Source: Dermacentor variabilis
Taxonomy: Eukaryota > Arthropoda > Arachnida > Ixodida > Ixodidae
Assembly: GCF_050947875.1 (NCBI RefSeq)
Contig: NC_134571.1
Span: 231,456,024-231,520,023, forward strand
Direction: 5' to 3'
Length of the DNA: 64,000 bases
The notes beneath the pieces are model-generated. The model was not told the origin of the DNA, did no database searches, and saw only the letters and a program-made list of their open reading frames with translations. The position numbers and the translations under genes were made by a program. Positions 49,800 to 62,240 of this stretch are shown piece after piece (position 1 is the first letter of the stretch; each line of letters begins with the position of its first letter).

Positions 49800-51155
49800 G
49801 GGTTTATGTTTTGTTGAATGGCCCCCAGGGCGACCCATAAACACGAGTCGACGAACAATGAATAATGTTGGGCAGCGCCTGAGCAGCCAGGAAAATTTTA
49901 GATCATTGCATCCAAACTAGGGAGCTGTTCGTATCACCAGTTTTAGTGCAAAAGAGAAATGTTGGAATCGGTCGTGCGCTAGCTATACCACCACGGCCAA
50001 CGAACAGTCGGATGCACCGTGGTATCGGGTTCATGTTTTGTAGAATGGCCCCCAGGCCGACCCATAAACACGAGTCGACCAACAATGATTAATGTTGTGC
50101 TGCGCCTGAGCAGCCAGGAAAATATTAGATCATTCCATCCAAACTCGGGTGCTGTTCGTATCACCAGTTTTAGTGCAAAAGAGAAATGTTGGAATCGGTC
50201 GTGCGCTAGCTGTACCACCACGGCCAACGAATAGTCGTATGCACCGTGGTATCGAGTTTATGTTTTATAGAATGGCCCCCAGGGCGACCCATAAACACAA
50301 GTCGACGAAAAATGAATAATGTTGTGCAGGGCCTGAGCAGCCAGGAAAATCTTAAATAATCCATACAAACTCTGGAGCTGTTCGTATCACAAGTTTTAGT
50401 GTAAAAGAGAAATGTTGGAATCGGTCGTGCGCTAGCTGTACCACTACGGCCTCTGAATAGTCAGATGCACCGTGGTATCGGGTTCATGTTTTGTAGAATG
50501 GCTTCAGGGCGACGCATAAACTCGAGACGTAGATCAATGAATAGTGTAGTGCAGCTCCTGAGTAGCCAAGAAAATTTTAGATCATTCCATCCAAACTCGG
50601 GAGCTGTTCGTATCAGCAGTCTTAGTGCAAAAGAGAAATGTTGGAATCGGTCGTGCGCTAGCTGTAACACCACGGCCAACGAATAGTCAGATGCACCGTG
50701 GTATCGGGTTTATGTTTTGTAGAATGGCCCCCAGGCTGACGCAAAAACACGAGTCGACGAACAATGAATAATATTGTGCAGCGCCTGAGCAGGCAGGAGA
50801 ATTTTAAATCATTCCGTCCATACTCGGGAGCTGTTCGTATCACTAGTTTTAGCGAAAAGAGAAATGTTGGAATCGGTCGTGCGCTAGCTGTGCCACCACG
50901 GCCACTGAATAGTCAGATGCGCCGTGGTATCGGGTTTATGTTTTGTTGAATGGCCCCCAGGGCGACCCATAAACGCGAGTCGACGAACAATGAATAATGT
51001 TGTGCAGCCCCTGAGCAGCCAGGAAAATTTTAGATCATTCCATTCAAACTCGGGAGCTGTTCGTATCACCAGTTTTAGTGCAAAAGAGAAATGTTGGAAT
51101 TGGTCGTGCGCTAGCTGTACCACCACGGCCAACGAATAGTCAGATGCACCGTGGT
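49800..51155 (+). repeat. Second copy of a six-monomer stretch that includes the 5-mer HOR
   Basis: Corresponds to about 47,535-48,891 at offset 2,265, falling to 2,264 (10 monomers). It keeps the normal GTAACACCACGGCC monomer near 50,665, as in 5-mer copy 1, not the replaced form of copy 2. Confidence 0.85.
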
Positions 51156-52269
51156 ATCGGGTTTATGTTTTGTAGAATGGCCCCCAGGCTGACGCAAAAA
51201 CACGAGGCGGCGAAGAATGAGTCATGTTGTGCAGCGCCTGTGCAGCCAGGAAAATTTAGGTGATTCCATCCAAACTCGGGAGCTGTTCGTATCACCAGTT
51301 TTAATGGAAAAGAGAAATGTTGGAATCGGTCGTGCGCTAGCTGTACCACCAGTCAACGAATAGTCTGATGCACTGTGGTATCGGGTTTATGTTTTGTAGA
51401 ATGGCCCCCAGGGTGACGCATAAACACGAGTCGGTGAAGAATGAGTCATTATGTACAGCGCCTGTGCCAGCAGGAAAATTTTAAATCATTCCATACAAAC
51501 TCTGGAGCTGTTCCTACCACCAGTTTTAGAGCAAAAGAGAAATGTTGGAATCGGTCGTGCGCTAGCTGTGCCACCACGGCCACTGAATAGTCAGATGCGC
51601 CGTGGTATCGGGTTTATGTTTTGTTCAATGGCCCCCAGGGCGACCCATAAACGCGAGTCGACGAACAATGAATAATGTTGTGCAGTGCCTGAGCAGCCAG
51701 GAAAATTTTAGATCATTCCATTCAAACTCGGGAGCTGTTCGTATCACCAGTTTTAGTGCAAAAGAGAAATGTTGGAATCGGTCGTGCGCTAGCTGTACCA
51801 CCACGGCCACTGAATAGTCAGATGCGCCGTGGTATCGGGTTTATAATTTGTTGAATGGCCCCAGGGCGACCCATAAACGCGAGTCGACGAACAATGAATA
51901 ATGTTGTGCAGCCCCTGAGCAGCCAGGAAAATTTTAGATCATTCCATTCAAACTCGGGAGCTGTTCGTATCACCAGTTTTAGTGCAAAAGAGAAATGTTG
52001 GAATCGGTCGTGCGCTAGCTGTACCACCACGGCCAACGAATAGTCAGATGCACCGTGGTGTCGTGTTTATGTTTTGCAGAATGGCCCCAGAGCGACGCAA
52101 AAACACGAGTCGGCGAAGAATGAGGCATGTTGTGCAGCGCCTGTGCAGCCAGGAAAATTTTAAACCATTCCATCCAAACTGTGGAGGAGTTCTTATCACC
52201 AGTTTTAGTGCAAAAGAGAAAGGTTGGAATCGGTCTTGCGCTAGCTGTACCACCACGGTCATTGAATAG
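51156..52269 (+). repeat. Mosaic monomers with an adjacent near-identical pair
   Basis: The monomers at about 51,660-51,840 and 51,885-52,065 are almost the same (both ATTCCATTCAAACTCGGGAGC with ACGCGAGTCGACGAAC) and sit next to each other. This is a rare one-monomer duplication in this window. About 51,980-52,270 repeats 48,812-49,100. A dyad arm is shortened by 3 bp near 51,350 (TACCACCAGTCAACG). Confidence 0.75.
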
Positions 52270-55200
52270 TCAGATGCACCGTGGTATCGGGTTTATGTTT
52301 TGTAGAATGGCCCCCAGGGTGACGAATAAACACGAGTCGGTGAAGAATGAGTCATTATGTACAGCTCCTGTGCCAGCAGGAAAATTTTAAATCATTCCAT
52401 CCAAACTGTGGAGCTGTTCGTATCACCAGTTTTAGTGCAAAAGAGAAATGTTGGGAATCACTCGTGCGCTAGCGGTACCACAACGGCCAACGAATAGTCG
52501 GATGCAATGTGGTGTCGGGTTGATGTTTTGTGTAATGGACCCCAGGGCGACGCAGAAACACGATGCTGCGAAGAATGAGTCATTATGTGCAGCGCCTTGC
52601 AGCCAGGAAATTTTTAAATCATTCCTTACACACTCTGGAGCTGTTCGTATCACCAGTTTTAGAGGAAAAGAGAAATGTTGGAATCGGTCGTGCGCCAGCT
52701 GTACCACCACGGCAACTCAATAGTGAGATGCACCGTGGTATCGGGTTGATGTTTTGTTGAATGTCCCCCAGTTCGACCCATAAACACGAGTCGACGAACA
52801 ATGAATAATGTTGTGCAGCGCCTGAGAAGCCAGGAAAATTTTAGATCATTCCATCCAAACTCGGGAGCTGTTCGTATCACCAGTTTTAGTGCAAAAGAGA
52901 AATGTTGGAATCGGTCATGCGCTAATTGTACCACCACGGTCAACCAATAGTCGGTATCGGGTTTATGTTTTGTAGAATGGAGCCCCGGCTGACGCATAAA
53001 CACGAGTCGGCGAAGAATGAGTCATTATGTGCAGCGCCTGCGCCACCAGGAACATTTTAAATCATTGAATCCAAACTATGGAGCTGTTCGTATCACCAGT
53101 TATAGTGCAAAAGAGAAATGTTGGAATCGGTCGTGCGCTAGCTGTACCACCACGGCCAACGAATAGTCGTATGCACCGTGGTATCGGGTTTATGTTTTGT
53201 AGAATGGCCCCCAGGGCGACCCATCAACACGAGTCGACGAACAATAAATAATGTTGTGCAGCGCCTGAGCAGCGAGGAAAATTTTAGATCATTCCATTCA
53301 AACTCGGGAGCTGTTCGGATCACCAGTTTTAGTGCAAAACAGAAATGTTGGAATCGGTCGTGCGCTAGCTATGTCACGACGGACAACGAATAGTCGGATG
53401 CACCGTCGTATCGGGTTTACGTTTTGTGGTATGGGCCCCAGGGCGACGCATAAATACGAGTCGACGAACAATGAATAATGTTGTGCGGCGCCCGTGCAGC
53501 CAGGAAAATTTTAGATCAATCAATCCAAACTCGGGAGCTGCTCGTATCACCAGTTTTAGTGCAAAAGAGAAATGTTGGAATCGGTCGTGCGCTAGCTGTG
53601 CCAACACGGCCAACGAATAATCGGATGCACCGTGGTATCGGGTTTAGGTTTTGCAGAATGGCCCCCAGGGCGACGCATAAACACGAATCGACGAACAATG
53701 AATAATGTTGTGCAGCCCCTGAGCAGTCAGGAAAATTTTAGATCATTGCATCCAAACTCGGGGCTGTTCGTATCACCAGTTTTAGTGCAAAAGAGAAATG
53801 TTGAAATCGGTCGTGCCCTGGCTGTGCCACCACGGTCATCGAATAGTCGGATGGACCGTGGTATCGTGTTTATGTTTTTTAGAATGGCCCCCAGGGCGAC
53901 GCATAAACACGAGTCGGCGAAGAATGAGTCATTATGTGCAGCGCCTGTGCCAGCAGGAAAACTTTAAATCATTCCAAACTGTGGAGCTGTTCCTATCACC
54001 AGTTTTAGTGCAAAAGAGAAATGTTGGAATCACTCGTGCGCTAGCGGTACCACAACGGCCAACGAATAGTCGGATGCACCGTGGTGTCGGGTTGATGTTT
54101 TGTAGAATGGCCCCCAGGGCGACGCATAAACACGATGCGGCGAAGAATGAGTCATGTAGTGCAGCGCCTGTGCAGCCAGGAAAATTTTAGATCATTCCAT
54201 CCAAACTCGCGAGCTGTTCGTATCACCAGTTTTAGTGCAAAATAGAAATGTTGGAATCGGTCGTGCGCTAGCTGTACCAGCACGTCCAACGAATAGTCGT
54301 ATGCACGGTGGTATCCGGTTTATGTTTTGTAGAATGGCCCCCAGGGTGACCCATAAACGCGAGTCGACGAACAATGAATAATGTTGTGCAGCGCCTGAAC
54401 AGCCAGGAAAATTTTAGATGATTCCATCCAAACTCGGGAGCTGTTTGTATCACCAGTTTTAGTGCAAAAGAGAAATGTTGGAATCGGTCGTGCGCTAGCT
54501 GTGCCACGACGGCCAACGAATAGTCGGATGCACCGTGGTATCGGGTTTATGTTTTGTGGTATGGCCCCCAGGGCGACGCATAAATACGAGTCGGCGAAGA
54601 ATGAGTCATTATGTGAAGTGCCTTGCAGCCAGGAAAATTTTAAATCATTCCATACAAACTCTGGAGCTGTTCCTATCACCAGTTTTAGAGCAAAAGAGAA
54701 ATGTTGGAATCGGTCGTGCGCTAGCTGTACCACCACGGGCACTGAGTAGTCAGATGCGCAGTGGTATCGGGTTTATGTTTTGTTGAATGGCCCCCTGGGC
54801 GACCCATAAACACGAGTCGACGAACGATGAATAATGTTGTGCAGCGCCTGAGCAGCCAGGAAAATTTTAGATTATTCCATTCAAACTCGGGAGCTGTTCG
54901 TATCACCAGTTTTAGTGCAAAAGAGAAATGTTGGAATCGGTCGTGCGCAAATTGTACCACCACGGTCAACGAATAGTCGGTATCGGGTTTATGTTTTGTA
55001 GAATGGCCCCCAGGGTGACGCATAAACACGAGTCGGCGAATAATGAGTCATTATGTGCAGCGCCTGTGCCACCAGGAAAATTTTAAATCATTCCATCCAA
55101 ACTGTGGAGCAGTTCGTATCACCAGTTTTAGTGCAAAATTGAAAGGTGGGAATCGGTCTTTCGCTAGCTGTATCAGCACGGCCAATGAATAGTCAGATGC

Positions 55201-55640
55201 ACCTTGGTATCGGGTTTATGTTTTGTAGAATGGCCCCAAGAGCGACGCACAAACACGAGTCGGCGAAGAATGAGCCATGTTGTGCAGCGCCTGTGGAGCC
55301 AGGAAAATTTTAGATCATTCCATCCAACTCGGGAGCTGTTCGTATCACCAGTTTTAGTGCAAATGAGAAATCTTGGAATCGGTCGTGCACTAGCCGTACC
55401 ACCACTGCTAATGAATATTCAGATGTACCGTGCTGTCGGTTTTATGTTTTGATGAATGGCCCCCAGGCTGACCCATAAACACGAATCGACGAAGAATGAA
55501 TAATGTTATGCAGCTCCTGAGCAGCCAGGATAATTTTAGATCATTCCTTCCAGACTCGGAGGCTGTTCGTATCACCAGTTTTAGTGCAAAAGAGAAATGT
55601 TGGAATCGGTCGTGCCCTGGCTGTGCCACCACGCTCATCG
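52270..55640 (+). repeat. Segment with the most diverged monomers
   Basis: About 15 monomers without a detectable HOR copy in the window and with many private substitutions. Examples are GATGCAATGTGGTGTCGG near 52,501, TGTGTAATGGACCCCAGG near 52,530, GAACATTTTAAATCATTGAATCC near 53,049, CAGTTATAGTGC near 53,097 and GTGGTATGGGCCCC near 53,427. A 4-bp deletion gives ATTCCAAACTG near 53,971. 11-bp-deleted monomers lie near 52,950 and 54,980. Confidence 0.75.
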
Positions 55641-57483
55641 AATAGTCGGATGGACCGTGGTATCGGGCTTATGTTTTGTAGAATGGCCCCCAGGGCGACG
55701 CATAAACAGGAGTTGGCGAAGAATGAGTCATTATGTGCAGCGCCTGTGCCAACAGAAAAATTTTAAACCATTCCATCCAAACTGTGGAGCAGTTCTTATC
55801 ACCAGTTTTAGTGCAAAAGAGAAAGGTTGGAATCGGTCTTGCGCAAGCTGTACCACCACGGCCAATCAATAGTCAGATGCACCGTGGAATCGGGTTTATG
55901 TTTTGTAGAATGGCCCCTAGAGCGACGCATAAACACGAGTCGGCGAAGAAAGAGTCATGTTGTGCAGCGCCTGTGCAGCCAGGAAAATTTTAGATCATTC
56001 CATCCAAACTCGGGGGCTGTTCGTATCACCAGTTTTAGTCCAAATGAGAAATGTTGGAATCGGTCGTGCACTATCTGTACCACCACGGCCAATGAATATT
56101 CAGAAGCACCGTGGTGTCGGGTTAATGTTTTGTTGAAAGGCCCCCAGGGCGACCCATAAACACGACTCGACGAACAATGATTAATGTTGTGCAGCGCCTG
56201 AGCAGCCAGGAAAATATTAGATCATTCCATTCAAACTCGGGAGCTGTTCGTATCACCAGTTTTAGTGCAAAAGAGAAATGTTGGAATCGGTCGTGCGCTA
56301 GCTGTACCACCACGGCCAACGAATAGTCGTATGCACCGTGGTATCGGGTTTATGTTTTGTAGAATGGCTTCACGGCGATGCATAAACTCGAGTCGGCGAA
56401 CAATGAATAATGTTGTGCAGCTCCTGAGCCGCCAGGAAAATTTTTGATCGTTCCATCCAAACTTGGGAGCTGTTCGTATCAGCAGTCTAAGGGCAAAAGA
56501 GAAATGTTGGAATCGGTCGTGCCCTAGCTGTAACACCACAGTCAACGAATAGTCTGATGCACCGTGGTATCGGGTTTATGTTTTGTAGAATGGCCCCCAG
56601 GGTGACGCAAAAACACGAGTCGGCGAAGAATGAGTCATGTCGGCCGCGCCTGTTCAGCCAGGAAAATTTTAGATCATTCCATCCAAACTCGGGAGCTGTT
56701 CGTGTCACCAGTTTTAGTGGAAAAGAGAAATCTTGGAATCGGTCGTGCGCTAGCTGTACCACCACAGTCAACGAATAGTCTGATGCACTGTGGTATCGGG
56801 TTTATGTTTTGTAGAATGGCCCCCTGGGTGAAGCATAAACACGAGTCGGTCAAGAATGAGTCAATATGTGCAGCGCCTGAGCAGCCAGGAAAATTTTACA
56901 TCATTCCATCCAAACTAGGGAGCTGTTCGTATCACCAGTTTTAGTGCAAAAGAGAAATGTTGGAATCGGTCGTGCGCTAGCTGTGCCACCACGGTCACCG
57001 AATAGTCGGATGGACCGTGGTATCGGGCTTATGTTTTGTAGAATGGCCCCCAGGGCGACGCATAAACAGGAGTTGGCGAAGAATGAGTCATTATGTGCAG
57101 CGCCTGTGCCAACAGAAAAATTTTAAACCATTACATCCAAACTGTGGAGCAGTTCTTATCACCAGTTTTAGTGCAAAAGAGAAAGGTTGGAATCGGTCTT
57201 GCGCAAGCTGTACCACCACGGCCAATCAATAGTCAGATGCACCGTGGTACCGGGTTTATGTTTTGTAGAATGGCCCCCAGAGCGACGCATAAACACGAGT
57301 CGGCGAAGAATGAGTCATGTTGTGCAGCGCCTGTGCAGCCAGGAAAATTTTAGATCATTCCATCCAAACTCGGGGGCTATTCGTATCACCAGATTTAGTG
57401 CAAATGAGAAATGTTGGAATCGGTCGTGCACTATCTGTACCACCACGGCCAATGAATATTCAGATGCACCGTGGTGTCGGGTT
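55641..57483 (+). repeat. Right-hand HOR-type monomers, first part
   Basis: Monomers like those of the left HOR reappear. About 55,700-56,000 matches 9,303-9,603 (GAGTTGGCGAAG, CAACAGAAAAATTTTAAACC, TTGCGCAAGCTG), and the same group recurs at 57,060-57,360 (offset 1,360, 6 monomers). The GTCATGTCGGCCGCGCC monomer appears near 56,633. Confidence 0.8.
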
Positions 57484-60430
57484 TATGTTTTGTAGAATGG
57501 CCCCCAGGGTGACGCAAAAACACGAGTCGGCGAAGAATGGGTCATGTCGGCCGCGCCTGTGCAGCCAGGAAAATTTTAGATCATTCCATCCAAACTCGGG
57601 AGCTGTTCGTATCACCAGTTTTAGTGGAAAAGGGAAATCTTGGAATCGGTCGTGCACTAGCTGTACCACCACAGTCAACGAATAGTCTGATGCACTGTGG
57701 TATCGGGTTTATGTTTTGTAGAATGGCCCCCTGGGTGAAGCATAAACACGAGTCGGTCAAGAATGAGTCAATATGTGTAGCGCCTGAGCAGCCAGGAAAA
57801 TTTTACATCATTCCATCCAAACTAGGGAGCTGTTCGTATCACCAGTTTTAGTGCAAAAGAGAAATGTTGGAATCGGTCGTGCGCTAGCTGTGCCACCACG
57901 GCCAACGAATAGTCGGATGCACCGTGGTATCGGGTTTAGGTTTTGTAGAATGGCCGCCAGGGCGACGCATAAACATGAATCGACGAACAATGAATAATGT
58001 TGTGCAGCCCCTGAGCAGCAAGGAAAATTTTAGATCATTGTATCCAAACTCGAGGGCTGTTCGTATCACCAGTTTTAGTGCAAAAGAGAAATGTTGAAAT
58101 CGGTCGTGCCCTGGCTGTGCCACCACGGTCATCGAATAGTCGGATGGACCGTGGTATCGGGTTTATGTTATTTAGAATGCCCCCCAGTGCGACGCATAAA
58201 CACGAGTCGGCGAAGAATGAGTCATTATGTGCAGCGCCTGTGCAGCCAGGAAAATTTTAAATCATTCCATACAAACTCTGGAGCTGTTCGTATCACAAGT
58301 TTTAGCGTAAAAGAGAAATGTTGGAATCGGTCGTGCGCTAGCTGTATCACCACGGCCCCTGAATAGTCAGATGCACCGTGGTATCGGGTTTATGTTTTGT
58401 AGAATGGCTTCAGGGCGACGCATAAACTCGAGTCGGCGAACAATGAATAATGTTGTGCAGCTCCTGAGCAGCCAGGAAAATTTTAGATCATTCCATCCAA
58501 ACTCGGGAGCTGTTCGTATCAGCAGCTTTAGTGCAAAAGAGAAATGTTGGAATCGGTCGTGCGCTAGCTGTAACACCACGGCCAACGAATAGTCAGGTGC
58601 ACCTTGGTATCGGGTTTATGTGTTGTAGAATGGCCCCCAGGGTGACGCAAAAACAGGAGTCGGCGAAGAATGAGTCATGTTGGCCGCGCCTGTGCAGCCA
58701 GGAAAATTTTAGATCATTCCATCCAAACTCGGGAGCTTTTCGTATCACCAGTTTTAGTGGAAAAGGGAAATGTTGGAATCGGTCGTGCGCTAGCTGTACC
58801 ACCACAGTCAACGGATAGTCTGATGCACTGTGGCATCGGGTTTAAGTTTTGTAGAATGGCCCCCAGGGTGACGCATAAACACGAGTCGGTGAAGAATGAG
58901 TCATTATGTGCAGCGCCTGTGCCAGCAGGAAAATTTTAAAACATTCCATCCAAACTGTGGAGCTGTTCGTATCACCAGTTTTAGTGCAAATGAGAAATGT
59001 TGGAATCACTCGTGCGCTAGCGGTACCAGAACGGCCAACGAATAGTCGGATGCACCGTGGTGTCGGGTTGATGTTTTGAAGAATGGCCCCCAGGGCGACG
59101 CATAAACACGAGGCGGCGAAGAATGAGTCATGTTGTGCAGCGCCTGTGCAGCCAGGAAAATTTTAGATCATTCCATCCAAACTCGTTAGCTGCGAGCATC
59201 ACCAGTTTTAGTGCAAAATAATGTTGAAATCGGTCGTGCGCTAGCTGTACCACCACGGCCAACGAATAGTCGTATGCACTGTGGTATCGGGTTTATGTTT
59301 TGTAGAATGGCCCCCAGGGCGACGCATAAACAGGAGTTGGCGAAGAATGAGTCATTATGTGCAGCGCATGTGCCAACAGAAAAATTTTAAACCATTGCTT
59401 CCAAACTGTGGAGCAGTTATTATCACCAGTTTTAGAGCAAAAGAGAAAGGTTGGAATCGGTCTTGCGCAAGCTGTACCACCACGGCCAATCAATAGTCAG
59501 ATGCACCGTGGGATCAGGTTTATGTTTTGTAGAATGGCCCCCAGAGCGACGCATAAACACGAGTCGGCGATGAATGAGTCATGTTGTGCAGCGCCTGTGC
59601 AGCCAGGAAAATTTTAGATCATTCCATCCAAACTAGGGTGCTGTTCGTATCACCAGTTTTAGTGCAAATGAGAAATGTTGGAATCGGTCGTGCACTATCT
59701 GTACCACCACGTCCAATGAATATTCAGATGCACCGTGGTGTCGGGTTTATGTGTTGTTGAATGGCCCCCAGGGCGACCCATAAACACGACTCGAAGAACA
59801 ATGAATAAAGTTGGGCAGCGCCAGAGCAGCCAGGAAAATTTTAGATCATTCCATCCAAATAGGGAGCTGTTCGTATCACCAGTTTTAGTGCAAAAGAGAA
59901 ATGTTGGAATCGGTCGTGCGCTAGCTGTAACACCACGGCCAACGAATGGTCAGATGCACCGTGGTATCGGGTTTATGTTTTGTAGAATGGCCCCCAGGGC
60001 GACCCATAAACACGACTCGACGAACAATGAATAATGTTGGGCAGCGCCTGAGCAGCCAGGAAAATTTTAGATCATTGCATCCAAACTAGGGAGCTGTTCG
60101 TATCACCAGTTTTAGTTCAAAAGAGAAATGTTGGAATCGGTCGGGCGCTAGCTGTACCACCACGGCCAACGAATAGTCGGATGCACCGTGGTATCGGGTT
60201 TATGTTTTGTAGAATGGCCCCAGGCCGACCCATAAAGACGAGTCGACGAACAATGATTAATGTTGTGCAGTGCCTGTGCCAGCAGGAAAATTTTAAAACA
60301 TTCCATCCAAACTGTGGAGCTGTTCGTATCACCAGTTTTAGTGCAAATGAGAAATGTTGGAATCACTCGTGCGCTAGCGGTACCAGAACGGCCAACGAAT
60401 AGTCGGATGCACCGTGGTGTCGAGTTTATG
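57484..60430 (+). repeat. Right-hand HOR, longest copy (about 13 monomers)
   Basis: Includes CGGCCGCGCC, CCCTGGGTGAAGC, GTGCGCTAGCTGTGCC, the TTTATGTTATTTAGAATGCC monomer, CAGCAGCTTTAG, TGGCCGCGCC, a GGAATCACTCG monomer, AACTCGTTAGCTGCGAGC, and the GGGCGCTAGC plus GGCCCCAGGCCGACCC pair. It is repeated with gaps at about 60,930-62,240 and 62,241-64,000. Near 59,215 a 3-bp deletion gives GCAAAATAATGTTG. The 60,103-60,402 part matches left-HOR positions 1,016-1,315 (offset 59,087). Confidence 0.82.
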
Positions 60431-62240
60431 TTTTGTAGAATGGCCCCCAGGGCGACGCATAAACACGAGGCGGTGAAGAATGAGTCATGTTGTGCAGCGC
60501 CTGTGCAGCCAGGAAAATTTTAGATCATTCCATCCAAACTCGGGAGCTGTTCGCATCACCAGTTTTAGTGCAAAAGAGAAAGGTTGGAATCGGTCTTGCG
60601 CAAGCTGTTCCACCACGGCCAATCAATAGTCAGATGCACCGTGGTATCGGGTTTATGTTTTGTAGAATGGCCTCCAGAGCGACGCATAAACACGAGTCGG
60701 CGAAGAATGAGTCATGTTGTGCAGCGCCTGTGCAGCCAGGAAAATTTTAGATCATTCCATCCAAACTCGGGGGCTGTTCGTATCACCAGTTTTAGTGCAA
60801 AAGAGAAATGTTGGAATCGGTCGTGCCCTGGCTGTGCCACCACGGCCATCGAATAGTCTGATGCACTGTGGCATCGGGTTTATGTTTTGCAGAATGGCCC
60901 CCAGTGCGACGCATTAACACGAGTCGGCGAAGAATGAGTCATTATGTGCAGCGCCTGTGCAGCCAGGAAAATTATAAATCATTCCATACAAACTCTGGAA
61001 CTGTTCGTATCACAAGTTTTAGTGTAAAAGAGAAATGTTGGAATCGGTCGTGCGCTAGCTGTATCACCACGGCCTCTGAATAATCAGATGCACCGTGGAA
61101 TCGGGTTTATGTTTTGTGGAATGGCTTCAGGGCGACGCATAAACTCGAGTCGGCGAACCATGAATAATGTTGTGCAGCTCCTGAGCAGCCAGGAAAATTT
61201 TAGATCATTCCATCCAAACTCGGGAGCTGTTCGTATCAGCAGTTTTAGTGCAAAAGTGAAATGTTGGAATCGGTCGTGCGCTAGCTGTAACAACACGGCC
61301 AACGAATAGTCAGATGCACCGTGGTATCGGGTTTATGTGTTGTAGAATGGCACCCAGGGTGACGCAAAAACAGGAGTCGGCGAAGAATGAGTCATGTTGG
61401 CCGCGCCTGTGCAGCCAGGAAAATTTTAGATCATTCCATCCAAACTCGTTAGCTGCGGGCATCACCAGTTTTAGTGCAAAATAGAAATGTTGGAATCGGT
61501 CGTGCGCTAGCTGTACCACCACGGCCAACGAATAGTCGTATGCACCGTGGTATCGGGTTTATGTTTTGTAGAATGGCCCCCAGGGCGACGCATAAACAGG
61601 AGTTGGCGAAGAAAGAGTCATTATGTGCAGCGCCTGTGCCAACAGAAAAATTTTAAACCATTGCTTCCAAACTGTGGAGCAGTTCTTATCACCAGTTTTA
61701 GAGCAAAAGAGAAAGGTTGGAATCGGTCTTGCGCAAGCTGTACCACCACGGCCAATCAATAGTCAGATGCACCGTGGGATCAGGTTTATGTTTTGTAGAA
61801 TGGCCCCCAGAGCGACGCATAAACACGAGTCGGCGATGAATGAGTCATGTTGTGCAGCGCCTGTGCAGCCAGGAAAATTTTAGATCATTCCATCCAAACT
61901 CGGGGGCTGTTCGTATCACCAGTTTTAGTGCAAATGAGAAATGTTGGAATCGGTCGTGCACTATCTGTACCACCACGTCCAATGAATATTCAGATGCACC
62001 GTGGTGTCGGGTTTATGTGTTGTTGAATGGCCCCCAGGGCGACCCATAAACACGACTCGAAGAACAATGAATAATGTTGGGCAGCGCCTGAGCAGCCAGG
62101 AAAATTTTAGATGATTGCATCCAAACTAGGGAGCTGTTCGTATCACCAGTTTTAGTTCAAAAGAGAAATGTTGGAATCGGTCGTGCGCTAGCTGTAACAC
62201 CACGGCCAACGAATGGTCAGATGCACCGTGGTATCGGGTT
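60431..62240 (+). repeat. Right-hand HOR, shortened intermediate copy
   Basis: About 60,930-61,440 corresponds to 58,213-58,723 (offset 2,717, 12 monomers). It then jumps to the equivalent of about 59,180 and follows 59,180-59,745 at offset 2,266 (10 monomers). Two monomers are thus skipped. GTTAGCTGCGGGCATC near 61,448 parallels GTTAGCTGCGAGCATC near 59,185. Confidence 0.8.
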
